From positions 2,123,501-2,187,500 of the forward strand of contig NZ_ASWH01000001.1 of assembly GCF_000407545.1 (NCBI RefSeq): a stretch of 64,000 nucleotides of DNA, written 5' to 3'. Below are positions 38,404 through 47,407 of this stretch, in pieces. Below the pieces are notes generated by a model. It was not told where the DNA came from, searched no databases, and saw nothing but the letters and a program-made list of their open reading frames with translations. Within the stretch, counting starts at the first letter, position 1; every line of letters starts with the position of its first letter. Source of the stretch: Enterococcus gilvus ATCC BAA-350. GTDB taxonomy: Bacteria; Bacillota; Bacilli; Lactobacillales; Enterococcaceae. The position numbers and the translations under genes are program-made.

Positions 38404-39219
38404 CTACTTATCTAGCTTTTGATGCGCTTCTGAAACGACGTTCGCCAAATCGATTGCTGCATTTAGGGTTCCGGGAACAGGGACCTTTTTCAGATGAACT
38501 AAAAATTCGATATTTCCCTCACCACCAGTAATAGGAGAGTATGTTAGTTCCTGCACATCAAATCCATGAGCTGCCGCAAAGGACGTAATGTCTTCTAAAA
38601 CCATTAGATGCGTCTTCGGGTCTTTGATGATGCCCTTTTTACCTACATATTCTTTTCCAGCTTCAAACTGCGGCTTGATCAATGCGACGACATCGCCATC
38701 ATCTGTCAAGATTTCATGTAACGGAGGCAAAATCAATTTTAATGAGATGAACGACACGTCGATCGTTGCAAAATTTGGTTGTCCTTGATCAAAATCTTCC
38801 CGTTTTGAATAACGGAAATTGGTGCGTTCCATCACTACGACACGTTCGTCTTGGCGCAGCTTCCATGCTAACTGATTGTAGCCGACATCTAATGCATAGC
38901 TCAACGTAGCACCGTTTTGCAATGCTACATCGGTGAACCCGCCAGTCGAAGAACCAATATCTAGTAGGATTTTTTGATGGATATCCACATCGAAAGTTTT
39001 CAATGCTTTTTCTAATTTTAGTCCTCCACGAGAAACATACGCAAGACTTTGACCTTTTACTTGCAAGATAGTCTCAATCGATATTTTCTCGCCAGGTTTG
39101 TCTAATCGTTCGTTTTTTTGATCGTAAACAAGCCCAGCCATTACACCGCGTTTTGCTTTTTCTCTGGTTTCAAAAAGTCCTTGATTGAAAGCTAAAACAT
39201 CGACACGTTCTTTTTTCAT
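38404..39219 (-). CDS. TlyA-family rRNA methyltransferase
   Basis: The 271-residue protein has an N-terminal S4 domain (KERVDVLAFNQGLFETREKAKRGVMAGLVY) and an FtsJ-like SAM methyltransferase domain with the LLDIGSSTGGFTDVALQNGA motif (about 84-103) and ATIDVSFISL. TlyA proteins 2'-O-methylate ribosomal RNA; some act as hemolysins in name only. Place before argR-recN is conserved (YqxC in Bacillus). Confidence 0.93.
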   Translation of the reverse strand: MKKERVDVLAFNQGLFETREKAKRGVMAGLVYDQKNERLDKPGEKISIETILQVKGQSLAYVSRGGLKLEKALKTFDVDIHQKILLDIGSSTGGFTDVALQNGATLSYALDVGYNQLAWKLRQDERVVVMERTNFRYSKREDFDQGQPNFATIDVSFISLKLILPPLHEILTDDGDVVALIKPQFEAGKEYVGKKGIIKDPKTHLMVLEDITSFAAAHGFDVQELTYSPITGGEGNIEFLVHLKKVPVPGTLNAAIDLANVVSEAHQKLDK

Positions 39220-39260
39220 TTTGTCCCCTACTTCATAAATAGATTTCGTTTTTCTTCGGC

Positions 39261-40148
39261 TTAGTCATTTTCCAACGCAAAAAGCGTAAGCAGTTCTTCA
39301 AACAATTTCGGTTGAAAATCGGTTGCTTCTGTCAACTGCTGGACCGTCGCCTCTGCTTGCGCCAGTTCATCGATTAGAGCTTGCTTTGCTCCAGAGAGTC
39401 CCAACAATGCTGGGTAAGTACTTTTGTCTGATTTTTCATCTTGTCCAATTTGCTTGCCTAGCATCTCGGTCGTCCCAACCACATCTAGAAGGTCGTCGCG
39501 GATCTGAAAAGCCAAGCCTATATGTTCACCGAGTTTTTCAAGCAGATCAATGACATATTCGGTCTGATCCGCCAAGATTCCTCCCGCAACAAAGGCAAAG
39601 GTCAATAATGCACCGGTTTTTCCACGATGAATCGCTTTTAATTTATCGAGGGGCACATGGTGTTTTTCCGCTGCCATATCGCCAGCTTGTCCTGCTACCA
39701 TCCCGCTGCTGCCAGCTGCTTTCGCTAAAAGCTGAATCAATAGAACGCTCTCAGAGGGATTCAATGTTGTTTCGCTAACTAATTGAAAAGCACCGGTCAA
39801 CAATGCATCCCCGGCTAAAATAGCCAACGCTTCTCCGAAAACTTTGTGATTGGTCGGTTTTCCACGACGCAAGTCATCATTATCCATCGCTGGCAAATCG
39901 TCGTGGATCAAGGAGTACGTGTGGATCATTTCAAGTGCACCAGCAGTTTGATACACGGGGAGCGTTAATTCCTTTCGAAATGCTTGAACCGTGGCTAAAA
40001 TGATCAACGGCCGAATACGTTTGCCGCCTGCTTCTACTGAATAGCACATGCTTTGCTTTAACTCTTCATGCGTCGTGCAAGTATTGATAAAATCAAGGAT
40101 TTCTTTTTCGACTTTAGGTAATTCTTCGGTAGAAAGCTGCTGCAACAT
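39261..40148 (-). CDS. ispA: Polyprenyl synthetase (farnesyl diphosphate synthase)
   Basis: IspA condenses isopentenyl diphosphate to geranyl and farnesyl diphosphate, precursors of undecaprenyl phosphate. The 295-residue protein has GGKRIRPLI, the first Asp-rich motif DDLPAMDNDDLRRGKPT (about 82-98), and the second motif FQIRDDLLDVVGT (about 217-229). The start abuts the xseB stop. Confidence 0.95.
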   Translation of the reverse strand: MLQQLSTEELPKVEKEILDFINTCTTHEELKQSMCYSVEAGGKRIRPLIILATVQAFRKELTLPVYQTAGALEMIHTYSLIHDDLPAMDNDDLRRGKPTNHKVFGEALAILAGDALLTGAFQLVSETTLNPSESVLLIQLLAKAAGSSGMVAGQAGDMAAEKHHVPLDKLKAIHRGKTGALLTFAFVAGGILADQTEYVIDLLEKLGEHIGLAFQIRDDLLDVVGTTEMLGKQIGQDEKSDKSTYPALLGLSGAKQALIDELAQAEATVQQLTEATDFQPKLFEELLTLFALEND

Positions 40149-40373
40149 TTAAGCTTCCTCCTCACCTGTAAATGGGACTTCTTCCTCATCACTCATCATC
40201 TTAGTCAATGTTTTTTCTGCTTTCGTCAATGTGTCTTGGCATTGCTTGCTTAAAACCATGCCTTTTTGGAAGGCTTCGAGTGCTTCTTCTAGTGGCACGT
40301 CTCCACGTTCTAATTGGGTCACGATAGTTTCCAATTGCGTGATTGATTCTTCAAAGGTTGTATTTTTTTCCAT
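40149..40373 (-). CDS. xseB: Exodeoxyribonuclease VII small subunit
   Basis: The 74-residue helical protein has the family core [33 protein letters not shown]. Several XseB subunits bind one XseA. The start codon overlaps the xseA stop by one base, and ispA follows directly, so translation is coupled. Confidence 0.96.
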   Translation of the reverse strand: MEKNTTFEESITQLETIVTQLERGDVPLEEALEAFQKGMVLSKQCQDTLTKAEKTLTKMMSDEEEVPFTGEEEA

Positions 40374-41707
40374 CAGTCTCTTCCTTCCTCAATTTCTAGA
40401 ATAGATGCTTTTACCGTGCCGTCAACAAAGTGGACCGTCATCTCTTTTTCTTTTAATGCTTTCACCGATCGGATCACATGCTCTTCCTGCGTAGTGTAGG
40501 TAAACCCGCGTCCCATGGTTTTTAATGGGCTTAGTAAATCAAGAGACGTGATGGCCTGCTGAACACGCCGTTGCTTGCTTTCCAGATAGCCTTGCATTTG
40601 CTGCTGCAGTCGCTCTTGCAAATAAATCATCTGTTGCTGTGTTTGATGGACACGATTAATAGGATTTGCTTGTGCCAAACGATTGCTGTATTGCATCAGT
40701 TCTCGTTCTCGCTGATTTACTAAGACTGTCATATTTTGCTGGAGCTGCTGTGTTAAGCGATCCAATTGAATACTTTGCGCCTCATATAAGCGATTGGGCT
40801 GTTTAAAAATATACGATTGCTGTAGCCGATCGAAGCGTTCTTTTTTTCGTTGCAGTTGGTGTAGAAATGCTTGCTCCAATCGTGCCTGTTTTTCTTTGAT
40901 TCGTAAAATTTCCTCAGATAATACCGGCACCGCCAATTCCGCTGCTGCCGTTGGTGTTGCAGCACGTACATCTGCCACAAGATCTGCAATTGTTGTATCT
41001 GTCTCGTGGCCCACCGAAGAGATGATCGGGATCGGAGAAGCCGCGATCGCTCGTGCGACGCTCTCTTCATTAAAGGGCCATAAGTCTTCGATAGAGCCCC
41101 CGCCTCGACCAATGATCATCGTATCGAAATCCATTGATTCTGCTTTTTTGATATTTTTTACGATATCCGCTGCTGCTTTGTCTCCTTGGACCAACGTCGG
41201 AAATAAGACCAACTGAGCGATCGGATAGCGACGCTTCACAGTTGTAATGATATCTCGAATCACCGCGCCGCTTGGGCTCGTGATCACCGCAATCCGTTTT
41301 GGGTAGCGTGGCAATGGTTTCTTCGGTTGAGAAAACAAGCCTTCTTTGTCTAATTTTTCTCGCAGTTCAGCTAACGCCTGATACAATGCTCCGACGCCAT
41401 CAGGTTCCATGTGATCAATGTAGATTTGATAATTGCCGCTAGCCTCATACAATGCCACACGCCCGACTACCATAACCTTCATTCCCTCTTTGGGAGAGAA
41501 TTTCAACTTTTGAAAGGCACCTTTAAACATGATCGCACTAATTTTAGAACGTTCATCTTTTAAGCTGAAATATTGATGACTATTTGCACGCATACGGAAG
41601 TTAGAAATTTCTCCGGTCAAATAGACCCGCTCTAAATAGGGGTCTACGTCGAATTTTCGTTTGATATATTTGTTTAATGCACTGACCGTTAAGTACTCTT
41701 GTGCCAT
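40373..41707 (-). CDS. xseA: Exodeoxyribonuclease VII large subunit
   Basis: XseA degrades single-stranded DNA. The 444-residue protein has an N-terminal OB fold ([24 protein letters not shown]), the catalytic domain ([47 protein letters not shown]), and a long coiled coil (about 265-385) that binds XseB. Confidence 0.97.
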   Translation of the reverse strand: MAQEYLTVSALNKYIKRKFDVDPYLERVYLTGEISNFRMRANSHQYFSLKDERSKISAIMFKGAFQKLKFSPKEGMKVMVVGRVALYEASGNYQIYIDHMEPDGVGALYQALAELREKLDKEGLFSQPKKPLPRYPKRIAVITSPSGAVIRDIITTVKRRYPIAQLVLFPTLVQGDKAAADIVKNIKKAESMDFDTMIIGRGGGSIEDLWPFNEESVARAIAASPIPIISSVGHETDTTIADLVADVRAATPTAAAELAVPVLSEEILRIKEKQARLEQAFLHQLQRKKERFDRLQQSYIFKQPNRLYEAQSIQLDRLTQQLQQNMTVLVNQRERELMQYSNRLAQANPINRVHQTQQQMIYLQERLQQQMQGYLESKQRRVQQAITSLDLLSPLKTMGRGFTYTTQEEHVIRSVKALKEKEMTVHFVDGTVKASILEIEEGRD

Positions 41708-41722
41708 TTAAACACCTCTTTG

Positions 41723-42580
41723 CTATTTATGATCCGCTACTTGTCGCTCGCAGCACTCGACTGTTTGCTGCATCAGCATGGTGATCGTCATCGGACCCAC
41801 GCCTCCTGGGACCGGTGTAATATAACTAGCGATTGGTTCAACTTCATCAAATTTCACGTCACCGATCAGTTTTCCATCTTCGTTACGATTCATTCCAACA
41901 TCGATCACGACAGCACCTGGTTTAATGAACTCTTTCGTTACAAAATGTCCTCTGCCAATCGCAACAACCAAGATATCTGCCTTGCTAGCTACTTTAGCCA
42001 GGTCTTCTGTTTTTGAATGGGTCAATGTAACGGTTGCGTCTGCCCCTAACAGTAAAATCGCCATCGGTTTTCCTACAATATTGCTTCGACCAATCACGAC
42101 AGCTTGCTTACCGGCTAATGGAATGTCATACGCCTCAAACATTTTCATGATGCCATACGGTGTACATGGAATCGTATGAGGAATGCCCGCAAATAACCGC
42201 CCCATATTCATTGGGTGGAAGCCATCCACGTCCTTTAATGGATCGATGGCAAGCAATACTTTTTCTTCATTGATATGCTCTGGCAAGGGTAATTGTACTA
42301 AAATTCCATGGAATTCCTTTGCTTGATTGAACCCTTCGATTTCTTTGATCAGTTCTGCTTCAGTAATCGTCTCAGGGTAGCGTTTTACTTCGGAATGGAT
42401 TCCTATTTTTTTTGCTGCACGTTCCTTGTTTCGAACGTAAATTTGACTTGCGGGGTTTTCTCCGATTAATAACACGACTAATCCTGGATGGATTCCTTTT
42501 GATGCGAATGTTTTTACTTGTTCAGCTGTTTCTTGTTGCAATTTTTCTGCTAATTCTTTCCCATTAATAAGTTGTGCCAC
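41723..42580 (-). CDS. folD: Methylenetetrahydrofolate dehydrogenase/cyclohydrolase
   Basis: FolD interconverts methylene-, methenyl- and formyl-tetrahydrofolate with NADP+. The protein has the catalytic region [31 protein letters not shown], and the Rossmann part [14 protein letters not shown], closing with [11 protein letters not shown] prefer GTG 42580 (285 residues), seven bases after GGGGA, over ATG 42586, which almost touches that site. Confidence 0.95.
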   Translation of the reverse strand: MAQLINGKELAEKLQQETAEQVKTFASKGIHPGLVVLLIGENPASQIYVRNKERAAKKIGIHSEVKRYPETITEAELIKEIEGFNQAKEFHGILVQLPLPEHINEEKVLLAIDPLKDVDGFHPMNMGRLFAGIPHTIPCTPYGIMKMFEAYDIPLAGKQAVVIGRSNIVGKPMAILLLGADATVTLTHSKTEDLAKVASKADILVVAIGRGHFVTKEFIKPGAVVIDVGMNRNEDGKLIGDVKFDEVEPIASYITPVPGGVGPMTITMLMQQTVECCERQVADHK

Positions 42581-42634
42581 GTTCATTCCCCGCTTCTTTC
42601 TATAGTTTAAATGAAGCTGGGAAAAATAGCTAAA

Positions 42635-43093
42635 TTAGCTATTTGCCCCAGCTTCATCGATCTCTTTCATTACATTAGATAAGATTCCATTAACGAACTT
42701 TCTAGATTGATCATCACTGAAAGTTTTGGCTAACTCGATCGCTTCGTTTAAGACGACACGATTGGGCACTTGAGTGTTGTACAACATCTCGTAGATCCCG
42801 ATTCGCAGAATGATCAAATCCATCTTCGCAATTCGTTGAATCGACCAATTGGAACGTAGATGCTTTTGGATAATGGTATCTAGCTCTGCTTGGTGTTCAA
42901 CAACTCCGCCAACTAGCTCATCCAGATAGACCGGCACGAATTCTTCTTCGTCTTCACTGACAAATTCTTGTTGGTCAATACTCAAAGCATGATCAATGGC
43001 ATCTTTTTTTGTTAATTCTTGATTGAAATCCAATGGGAATAACGCTTGTAAGGCCTTCTCCCGAATTTCATGACGTGACAATTCTTTACTCAT
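42635..43093 (-). CDS. nusB: Transcription antitermination factor NusB
   Basis: NusB binds boxA RNA with S10 in rRNA antitermination. The 152-residue all-helical protein has SRHEIREKALQALF at its start and the C-terminal NRVVLNEAIELAKTFSDDQSRKFVNGIL. ATG 43093 is six bases after AGAGGA and lies eight bases inside the yqhY end, so the two are translationally coupled. Confidence 0.97.
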   Translation of the reverse strand: MSKELSRHEIREKALQALFPLDFNQELTKKDAIDHALSIDQQEFVSEDEEEFVPVYLDELVGGVVEHQAELDTIIQKHLRSNWSIQRIAKMDLIILRIGIYEMLYNTQVPNRVVLNEAIELAKTFSDDQSRKFVNGILSNVMKEIDEAGANS

Positions 43094-43511
43094 TATTTTC
43101 CTCTTCATCATTGAATAATTCTTCTAACGTTGGTTGTTCAAGTTTTTCAGCGACAACTCCGACGACATGGATGTTCACTTCACTCAATGCCACATCTGTC
43201 ATGAACAAGACTTGTTGTTTCACACGTTCTTGCATTGCCATAGCTACTTTCGGAACGGAAGTCCCATAATCAAAGTAAGAATAGATATCAACTTTCAATC
43301 CATCTTCATCATTTTTAAGGTAGACACCTTTTCCGTGAGCCGCTTTTCCAAGCAATTCATTCACATTGCTTGCTAAAGAGCCGCGCATACCGTAGACACC
43401 GTCGACTTTTGAAGCCGCGATCCCAATAATTACTTCGATTACTTCTGGTGCAATAATAATTTCGCCAAGCTCAGGGCTCGCGCCTAAAACTAAATTCTTT
43501 TCATCTGCCAT
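43086..43511 (-). CDS. Asp23/Gls24-family envelope stress protein (YqhY)
   Basis: The 141-residue protein belongs to DUF322/Asp23: GEIIIAPEVIEVIIGIAASKVDGVYGM, YSYFDYGTSVPKVA and VNIHVVGVVAEK. YqhY of Bacillus is linked to acetyl-CoA carboxylase control; here it heads the nusB-folD-xse cluster as in other firmicutes. It is preceded by the 154-bp repeat array; the first repeat supplies its ribosome binding site. Confidence 0.95.
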   Translation of the reverse strand: MADEKNLVLGASPELGEIIIAPEVIEVIIGIAASKVDGVYGMRGSLASNVNELLGKAAHGKGVYLKNDEDGLKVDIYSYFDYGTSVPKVAMAMQERVKQQVLFMTDVALSEVNIHVVGVVAEKLEQPTLEELFNDEEENNE

Positions 43512-43579
43512 CTTACTCTCTCCTTACTCCTGCGAATGTAATTATTTTTCTTTTCAGAAAAATAAGTCTGTTTGTCGTG

Positions 43580-43600
43580 CCGTATATCATTCTACTATAC
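43580..43600 (-). promoter_or_regulatory. Promoter-like element of repeat copy 1 (also at 43734-43754 and 43888-43908)
   Basis: GTATAGTAGAATGATATACGG on minus carries TAGAAT (43594-43589) as -10. The -35 is poor (ATTTAA at spacing 17). The same core precedes ftsZ. Confidence 0.45.
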
Positions 43601-43648
43601 TTATCGATTCTTTAAATTTCTTTGGATACCTATTTACTTTTCTTTTGT

Positions 43649-43675
43649 TTATTCTGCAAAAAGTAGAACTGACAT
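43649..43675 (-). other. Eight-codon mini-frame MSVLLFAE at repeat junctions (also 43803-43829 and 43956-43982)
   Basis: Each begins with ATG five bases after AGGAG and ends in TAA, with the same peptide in all three despite one silent base change. It could be a leader peptide or simply what follows a duplicated binding site. Confidence 0.35.
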
Positions 43676-44072
43676 CCTTACTCCTGCGAATGTAATTATT
43701 TTTCCTTTCAGAAAAATAAATCTGTTTGTCGTGCCGTATATCATTCTACTATACTTATCAATTCTTTAAATTTCTTTGGATACCTATTTATTTATCTTTT
43801 GTTTATTCTGCGAAAAGTAGAACTGACATCCTTACTCCTGCGAATGTACTTATTTTTCTTTTCAGAAAAATAAATCTGTTTGTCGTGCCGTATATCATTC
43901 TACTATACTTATCAATTCTTTAAATTTTTTGGATATCTCTTTACTTTTCTTTTGTTTATTCTGCGAAAAGTAGAACTGACATCCTTACTCCTGCGAATGT
44001 ACTTACTTTTCCTTTCAGAAAAATAAGTTTGATACGTATCACTATCTATTTTCTATTGAACAGAACTGCTTT

Positions 44073-44630
44073 CTATGCACGAGAAACGTAACTGCCGTCT
44101 TGCGTGTTGACGATCAATTTGTCTCCTTGGTTTACGAAAAACGGAACGTTGACAGTCAGACCGGTTTCCATGATAGCTGGTTTTGATCCACCGGAAGAAG
44201 TGTCTCCTTTGATATTTGGTTCTGTTTCTGCAACTTGCAATACTACTGTATTTGGTAAATCAACACCTAAAACTTCATTGCCATACATAATGACTGTTAG
44301 TTCTGTGTTCTCTAATACATAAAGCATCTCTTCTGCCACTTGCTGCTTAGGCATTTCAATTTGTTCATAGCTCTGCATATCCATGTATACGTAGTTGTCT
44401 CCATCATCATAGAGATACTGCATTTTTTTATTATCGATTTGTGCTTTCGCTACTTTTTCACCCGCGCGGAATGTTTTTTCTTGAACAGCTCCCGTGCGAA
44501 GATTTTTTAATTTTGAACGAACGAAGGCCGCACCTTTACCCGGCTTCACATGTTGGAAATCGACTACACGCCAAATGCCGCCGTCCACCTCGATAGTCAA
44601 GCCAGTTTTAAAATCGTTTACTGAAATCAT
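44073..44630 (-). CDS. efp: Translation elongation factor P
   Basis: EF-P relieves ribosome stalling at polyproline. The 185-residue protein has the KOW-like N-domain with the modification loop around KPGKGAAF (Lys32 region), and two OB domains, ending [11 protein letters not shown] 44630 is seven bases after AGGAGGA; the frame upstream is not part of the family. Enterococcal EF-P lysine modification genes are not in the window. Confidence 0.97.
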   Translation of the reverse strand: MISVNDFKTGLTIEVDGGIWRVVDFQHVKPGKGAAFVRSKLKNLRTGAVQEKTFRAGEKVAKAQIDNKKMQYLYDDGDNYVYMDMQSYEQIEMPKQQVAEEMLYVLENTELTVIMYGNEVLGVDLPNTVVLQVAETEPNIKGDTSSGGSKPAIMETGLTVNVPFFVNQGDKLIVNTQDGSYVSRA

Positions 44631-44734
44631 GATACTTCCTCCTAATTCAATGAAAAGCAATCAATCTCTGTTTTATTAAGCTGTCAAAGAAATTGATTCC
44701 CTGCATAGTACCCCATCTTTACAGATTTGGTTCT

Positions 44735-44743
44735 AGTTTATCA
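44735..44743 (-). promoter_or_regulatory. Candidate extended -10 promoter of efp
   Basis: TGATAAACT on minus, in the 235-base gap between pepP and efp. Confidence 0.4.
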
Positions 44744-44865
44744 TTTCTTGTTTACTAACGCTACCACTACTCTATGACCACTGATTCTTTTTAATAAAAC
44801 GTCTTGTTTAAAGAAGAAAAGGACTCCTCTATGGTGATCCCGCTCTAATTTATTTAGTAAAAATG

Positions 44866-45930
44866 TTATAGAATGATAAGTTCTTTTGGTGAATGTGTCA
44901 ATAGGCGATTTCCATCAGCTACGATCACTAAGTCGTCTTCGATACGCACCCCACCAAGCCCAGGTATGTAAATGCCTGGTTCATCCGTAATAACGTTCCC
45001 GACAGCCAAAGCTTCTTCATTTGAGCGACTAACAGTTGGCCCCTCATGGATCTCCATGCCTATGCCATGACCTGTAGAATGTCCAAATGCGTCACCATAT
45101 CCAGCTTCGCTAATGAACGTTCTAGCTACAGCATCTAACTGAGCACCAGTGACGCCAGGCTGGGCCGCTTCAATGACCTTTAGTTGCGCATTTAAGACGA
45201 TTTGATAGATATCTTTCAGAGATTGGCCTGGATCACCAATCGCAAAGGTCCGAGTAATATCTGAAACATACCCCTGATAGACACAGCCAAAATCAAGAGT
45301 GATCATGTCCCCTTGTTCGATTACTTTCTCGCTGGCCACTCCATGGGGCAAAGCGGATCGTAAGCCGCTAGCCACGATCGTTTCAAAAGAAGTTCCGCTG
45401 GCGCCGAGTGATCGCATGAAAAAGTCCAATTGATTGGCCAACTCAATCTCGGTCATTCCTGGACGGATCATTTTCAAAACATGATCAAAACCTTCGTCCG
45501 CAATCGCGCAGGCCTTTTCGATGATTGCGATTTCTCCCTCATCTTTTTGCTCTCGGAGTCGTTCGGTCAGACCGCTGGCAGGCGCCAGTTCCGCATCAAT
45601 CACCTCTTCAAAAACAGAATATTCCGCGTAGGTCACAAATGCATCCTCAAAACCAAGAACACGGATTCCTTCACGTTCCATCAGCTTGATAACTTCACCT
45701 ACGATATCGCCTTGATGCTGAAGGATCGTCATTCCTTGAACTTGTTCACTTGCTTGCTCTGTGTAACGAAAATCCGTAATGAAAAAGGCTTCCTTTAATG
45801 TAATAAAAGCCAAACCAGCCGTTCCGGTAAAATTCGTCAGATAGCGAAGATTGGCTGGACTTGTTACTAAATAGGCATCGATTCCGTCATTTTTCATCAA
45901 TTCACGTAATTTCTCAATTCGTTTTATCAT
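44866..45930 (-). CDS. Xaa-Pro peptidase of family M24 (PepP/PepQ type)
   Basis: The 354-residue protein has the N-terminal creatinase-like domain (RIEKLRELMKNDGIDAYLVTSPANLRYLTNFTG) and the M24 domain with metal ligands in TLDFGCVYQGYVSDITRTF (two Asp), GHSTGHGIGMEIHEGP (His), DEPGIYIPG (Glu) and VRIEDDLVI (Glu). ATG 45930 is chosen over GTG 45939 because the promoter at 45957-45949 would start transcription near 45942. Pairing with efp is conserved in firmicutes. Confidence 0.94.
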   Translation of the reverse strand: MIKRIEKLRELMKNDGIDAYLVTSPANLRYLTNFTGTAGLAFITLKEAFFITDFRYTEQASEQVQGMTILQHQGDIVGEVIKLMEREGIRVLGFEDAFVTYAEYSVFEEVIDAELAPASGLTERLREQKDEGEIAIIEKACAIADEGFDHVLKMIRPGMTEIELANQLDFFMRSLGASGTSFETIVASGLRSALPHGVASEKVIEQGDMITLDFGCVYQGYVSDITRTFAIGDPGQSLKDIYQIVLNAQLKVIEAAQPGVTGAQLDAVARTFISEAGYGDAFGHSTGHGIGMEIHEGPTVSRSNEEALAVGNVITDEPGIYIPGLGGVRIEDDLVIVADGNRLLTHSPKELIIL

Positions 45931-45948
45931 TCTAATCACCCATTTTCT

Positions 45949-45957
45949 ATTATAACA
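45949..45957 (-). promoter_or_regulatory. Extended -10 promoter of the M24 peptidase gene
   Basis: TGTTATAAT on minus is a perfect extended -10; the leader would be only about 12 bases. Confidence 0.6.
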
Positions 45958-46018
45958 AAGAGTGCCAAAAAAACAGAACGAACACGATTAGAAAGAGAAA
46001 TCTAACAAGGACGACCGC

Positions 46019-46330
46019 TCAAAAGATGAACGTTTTCAAAAAAGGACAAAAAAAGAAGCCGAAAAATCGACTTCTAGCCTTCGTCACCGACGTCCTGTAA
46101 AGAACGAGACGACCGCTACTACTACAACTGCGCCTAGTATCGATGGGACTCGATGGGACTAAGGCCATCCCTGCTAAATGCGGCCCCCAATGACCAAAGA
46201 TCGCTTGACCGATGTATGATCCTGCCAACCCTGCAATAATATTGAATAAGCACCCCATCTGTTTCCCACGTCCAGAAAGGCTGCCGCCGATCGCGCCAAT
46301 GACTGCGCCAACAATTAATGTCCAAATCAT
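46019..46330 (-). CDS. GlsB/YeaQ/YmgE-family membrane protein with frameshifted C-terminus
   Basis: The first 60 residues are a normal transglycosylase-associated/YeaQ-type stress membrane protein: MIWTLIVGAVIGAIGG, GKQMGCLFNIIAGLAGSYIGQAIFG, GPHLAGMALVPS. A 10-bp tandem duplication at 46141-46160 then shifts the frame. If one copy is removed, the frame continues ILGAVVVVAVVSFFTGRR and stops at 46084-46086, giving 78 residues, the family length. As it stands the protein has 103 residues with a basic, Ser-rich tail that runs through its own terminator. The third membrane helix is lost. GGAGGG precedes the ATG. Confidence 0.85.
   Translation of the reverse strand: MIWTLIVGAVIGAIGGSLSGRGKQMGCLFNIIAGLAGSYIGQAIFGHWGPHLAGMALVPSSPIDTRRSCSSSGRLVLYRTSVTKARSRFFGFFFCPFLKTFIF
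46051..46074 (-). terminator. Terminator of the glsB-like gene
   Basis: GAAGTCGA and TCGGCTTC (46074-46067 and 46062-46055) pair with one mismatch around TTTT, followed by T4 and more T-rich sequence on minus. It lies after the ancestral stop but inside the present frame. Confidence 0.65.
46141..46160. repeat. 10-bp tandem duplication inside the glsB-like gene
   Basis: CGATGGGACT occurs twice without a gap; it is the cause of the frameshift. Confidence 0.98.
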
Positions 46331-46430
46331 AATGATCCCTCCATTTTTTTCGTCTTTCTTACATTCTTTTTCCTTTTATAGCCAAATACTTCTAACGAAT
46401 GTCAATAGCAATAAAACGGTTTTTCCAAAA

Positions 46431-46450
46431 AGTTTCTCAGTTGTGAAACT
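46431..46450 (-). terminator. Candidate terminator after the LCP-like gene
   Basis: AGTTTC/GAAACT stem with eight-base loop, followed on minus by TTTTTGG; about 95 bases after the stop. Confidence 0.5.
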
Positions 46451-46543
46451 CGAAAAAGTGTTGATTTAACAACGTTTATGGCATTGTAAGCGGCTAAACA
46501 GCGCCGCAAACCCCCTTTTTCTGACCTCCCTGTGAATAACTTT

Positions 46544-47245
46544 TTAGCGAGCCAGGTCTGAACGCAGTTTTATACTGTTCTTTTCCCAGTCGATCGCCCC
46601 AAGTTGATAAGGAAATGCCCCAAGCAAGGAGAAACTTCCTGCTTCTGGTACGTTGATCTTGTTCATCCGAGCACTGCCTTTTGCTAAATAGCCTGTCCCC
46701 AGCTTCAGCATGTCCTTCAGATTAAGGTTGCTGCCGGAGTATTCCTTGACTGTTCCGTAATTAGTCGTAATGGATGACAAACGCGGACGAACCGTTTTTC
46801 GTTTCATCAAGCGAATGATGTCTTCTTGTCGTTCAAATACGTCTATGCGTCCGTCCTGATCAATTTGATAGCTGATGTAGGCATCGATTTCTTCTAATGA
46901 CAAACGATGCTCGCCTTTTGTAAAACGCTGCCCATTTTTTTGTGCGACGAATGTTTTATAGATGGTAACAGGCATTCTGCCATCTTCTTCCAGACCGGCT
47001 TCTTTCACCCCTAATAGGCTGTTTTCTTTTTTCAAAATCAAATATTTCTTTACTTCTATAGAAAAAGCAATTGAAAAATAGGACATGAATTTCTCGATGG
47101 GCACCTGCGTGTATAACTCACCTAGTGTCAGCTTTTGAATACGAATTTCTGGTGAAACACGCAATAGACTATTCACACCGCTCGTCAAATCATACACGAA
47201 GAAGCTTGAATATTCGTGGTCCTCAAATACAAATAACACTTTCAT
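46544..47245 (-). CDS. Degenerate LCP (LytR-CpsA-Psr)-like protein without membrane anchor
   Basis: The 233-residue protein lines up with the LCP domain that transfers glycopolymers to murein: VYDLTSGVNSLLRVSPEI (15-34) sits where LCP proteins have the INPKTKKVTLVSIPRDT stretch, and GEHRLSLEEIDAYISYQ (111-127) with GRIDVFERQEDIIRL (132-146) matches the LNGEQALAYVRxR/RxxRQQxVI region; LKDMLKLGTGYL and MNKINVPEAGS follow. The catalytic Arg-Asp of the first stretch is absent, and so is any membrane helix or signal. I chose ATG 47245, seven bases after AGAGGAAG. It may be a non-catalytic or decayed relative. The LCP reading is my inference. Confidence 0.6.
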   Translation of the reverse strand: MKVLFVFEDHEYSSFFVYDLTSGVNSLLRVSPEIRIQKLTLGELYTQVPIEKFMSYFSIAFSIEVKKYLILKKENSLLGVKEAGLEEDGRMPVTIYKTFVAQKNGQRFTKGEHRLSLEEIDAYISYQIDQDGRIDVFERQEDIIRLMKRKTVRPRLSSITTNYGTVKEYSGSNLNLKDMLKLGTGYLAKGSARMNKINVPEAGSFSLLGAFPYQLGAIDWEKNSIKLRSDLAR

Positions 47246-47274
47246 GACGATCTTCCTCTCTGTTCTAAGTGTAT

Positions 47275-47300
47275 AAAAAAGCGGCTGAGAGTGCATCCGC
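47275..47300 (-). terminator. Terminator-like hairpin in the leader of the LCP-like gene
   Basis: On minus GCGG (47300-47297) pairs with CCGC (47284-47281), extended by TG/CA, and T6 follows, only 30 bases before the coding start. It looks like an attenuator or the end of a small transcript. Confidence 0.5.
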
Positions 47301-47348
47301 CGAAAGACTGAAAATTGCCTATCTATTTTAGTCATATTTTTCAATCAG

Positions 47349-47357
47349 TGATACAAT
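47349..47357 (+). promoter_or_regulatory. Extended -10 promoter of the first padR gene
   Basis: TGATACAAT with TAGTCA at -35 (spacing 17). Confidence 0.55.
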
Positions 47358-47407
47358 AGACACGAAGAAAAATTGCAGCACTTATCCTTAAAAGAAGGGA
47401 TCACACA

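Larger units (their letters stand above)
43521..44028 (-). repeat. Tandem array of 154-bp repeats carrying promoter-leader units upstream of yqhY
   Basis: Three full copies (43521-43674, 43675-43828, 43829-43981; lengths 154, 154, 153) and a 47-base partial copy (43982-44028) differ at few positions. On the minus strand each full copy holds a -10-like TAGAAT with conserved flank (first copy 43580-43600), a 9-bp leader hairpin (43542-43550 with 43557-43565) and an AGGAGTAAGG binding site. In the inner junctions that site is followed by ATG of an eight-codon frame, MSVLLFAE. The whole 561-base gap 43512-44072 is this array plus 44 bases before efp. Open frames on plus within the repeats have no binding sites. 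Confidence 0.95.

Noticed and set aside
43572..43923. Two plus-strand 65-codon frames with nearly the same peptide
   Set aside because: They are only the repeat read on the wrong strand; no binding site, A/T-rich, and the similarity comes from DNA duplication.
43521..44028. CRISPR-like array
   Set aside because: The units are 154 bp without unique spacers and no cas genes are near.
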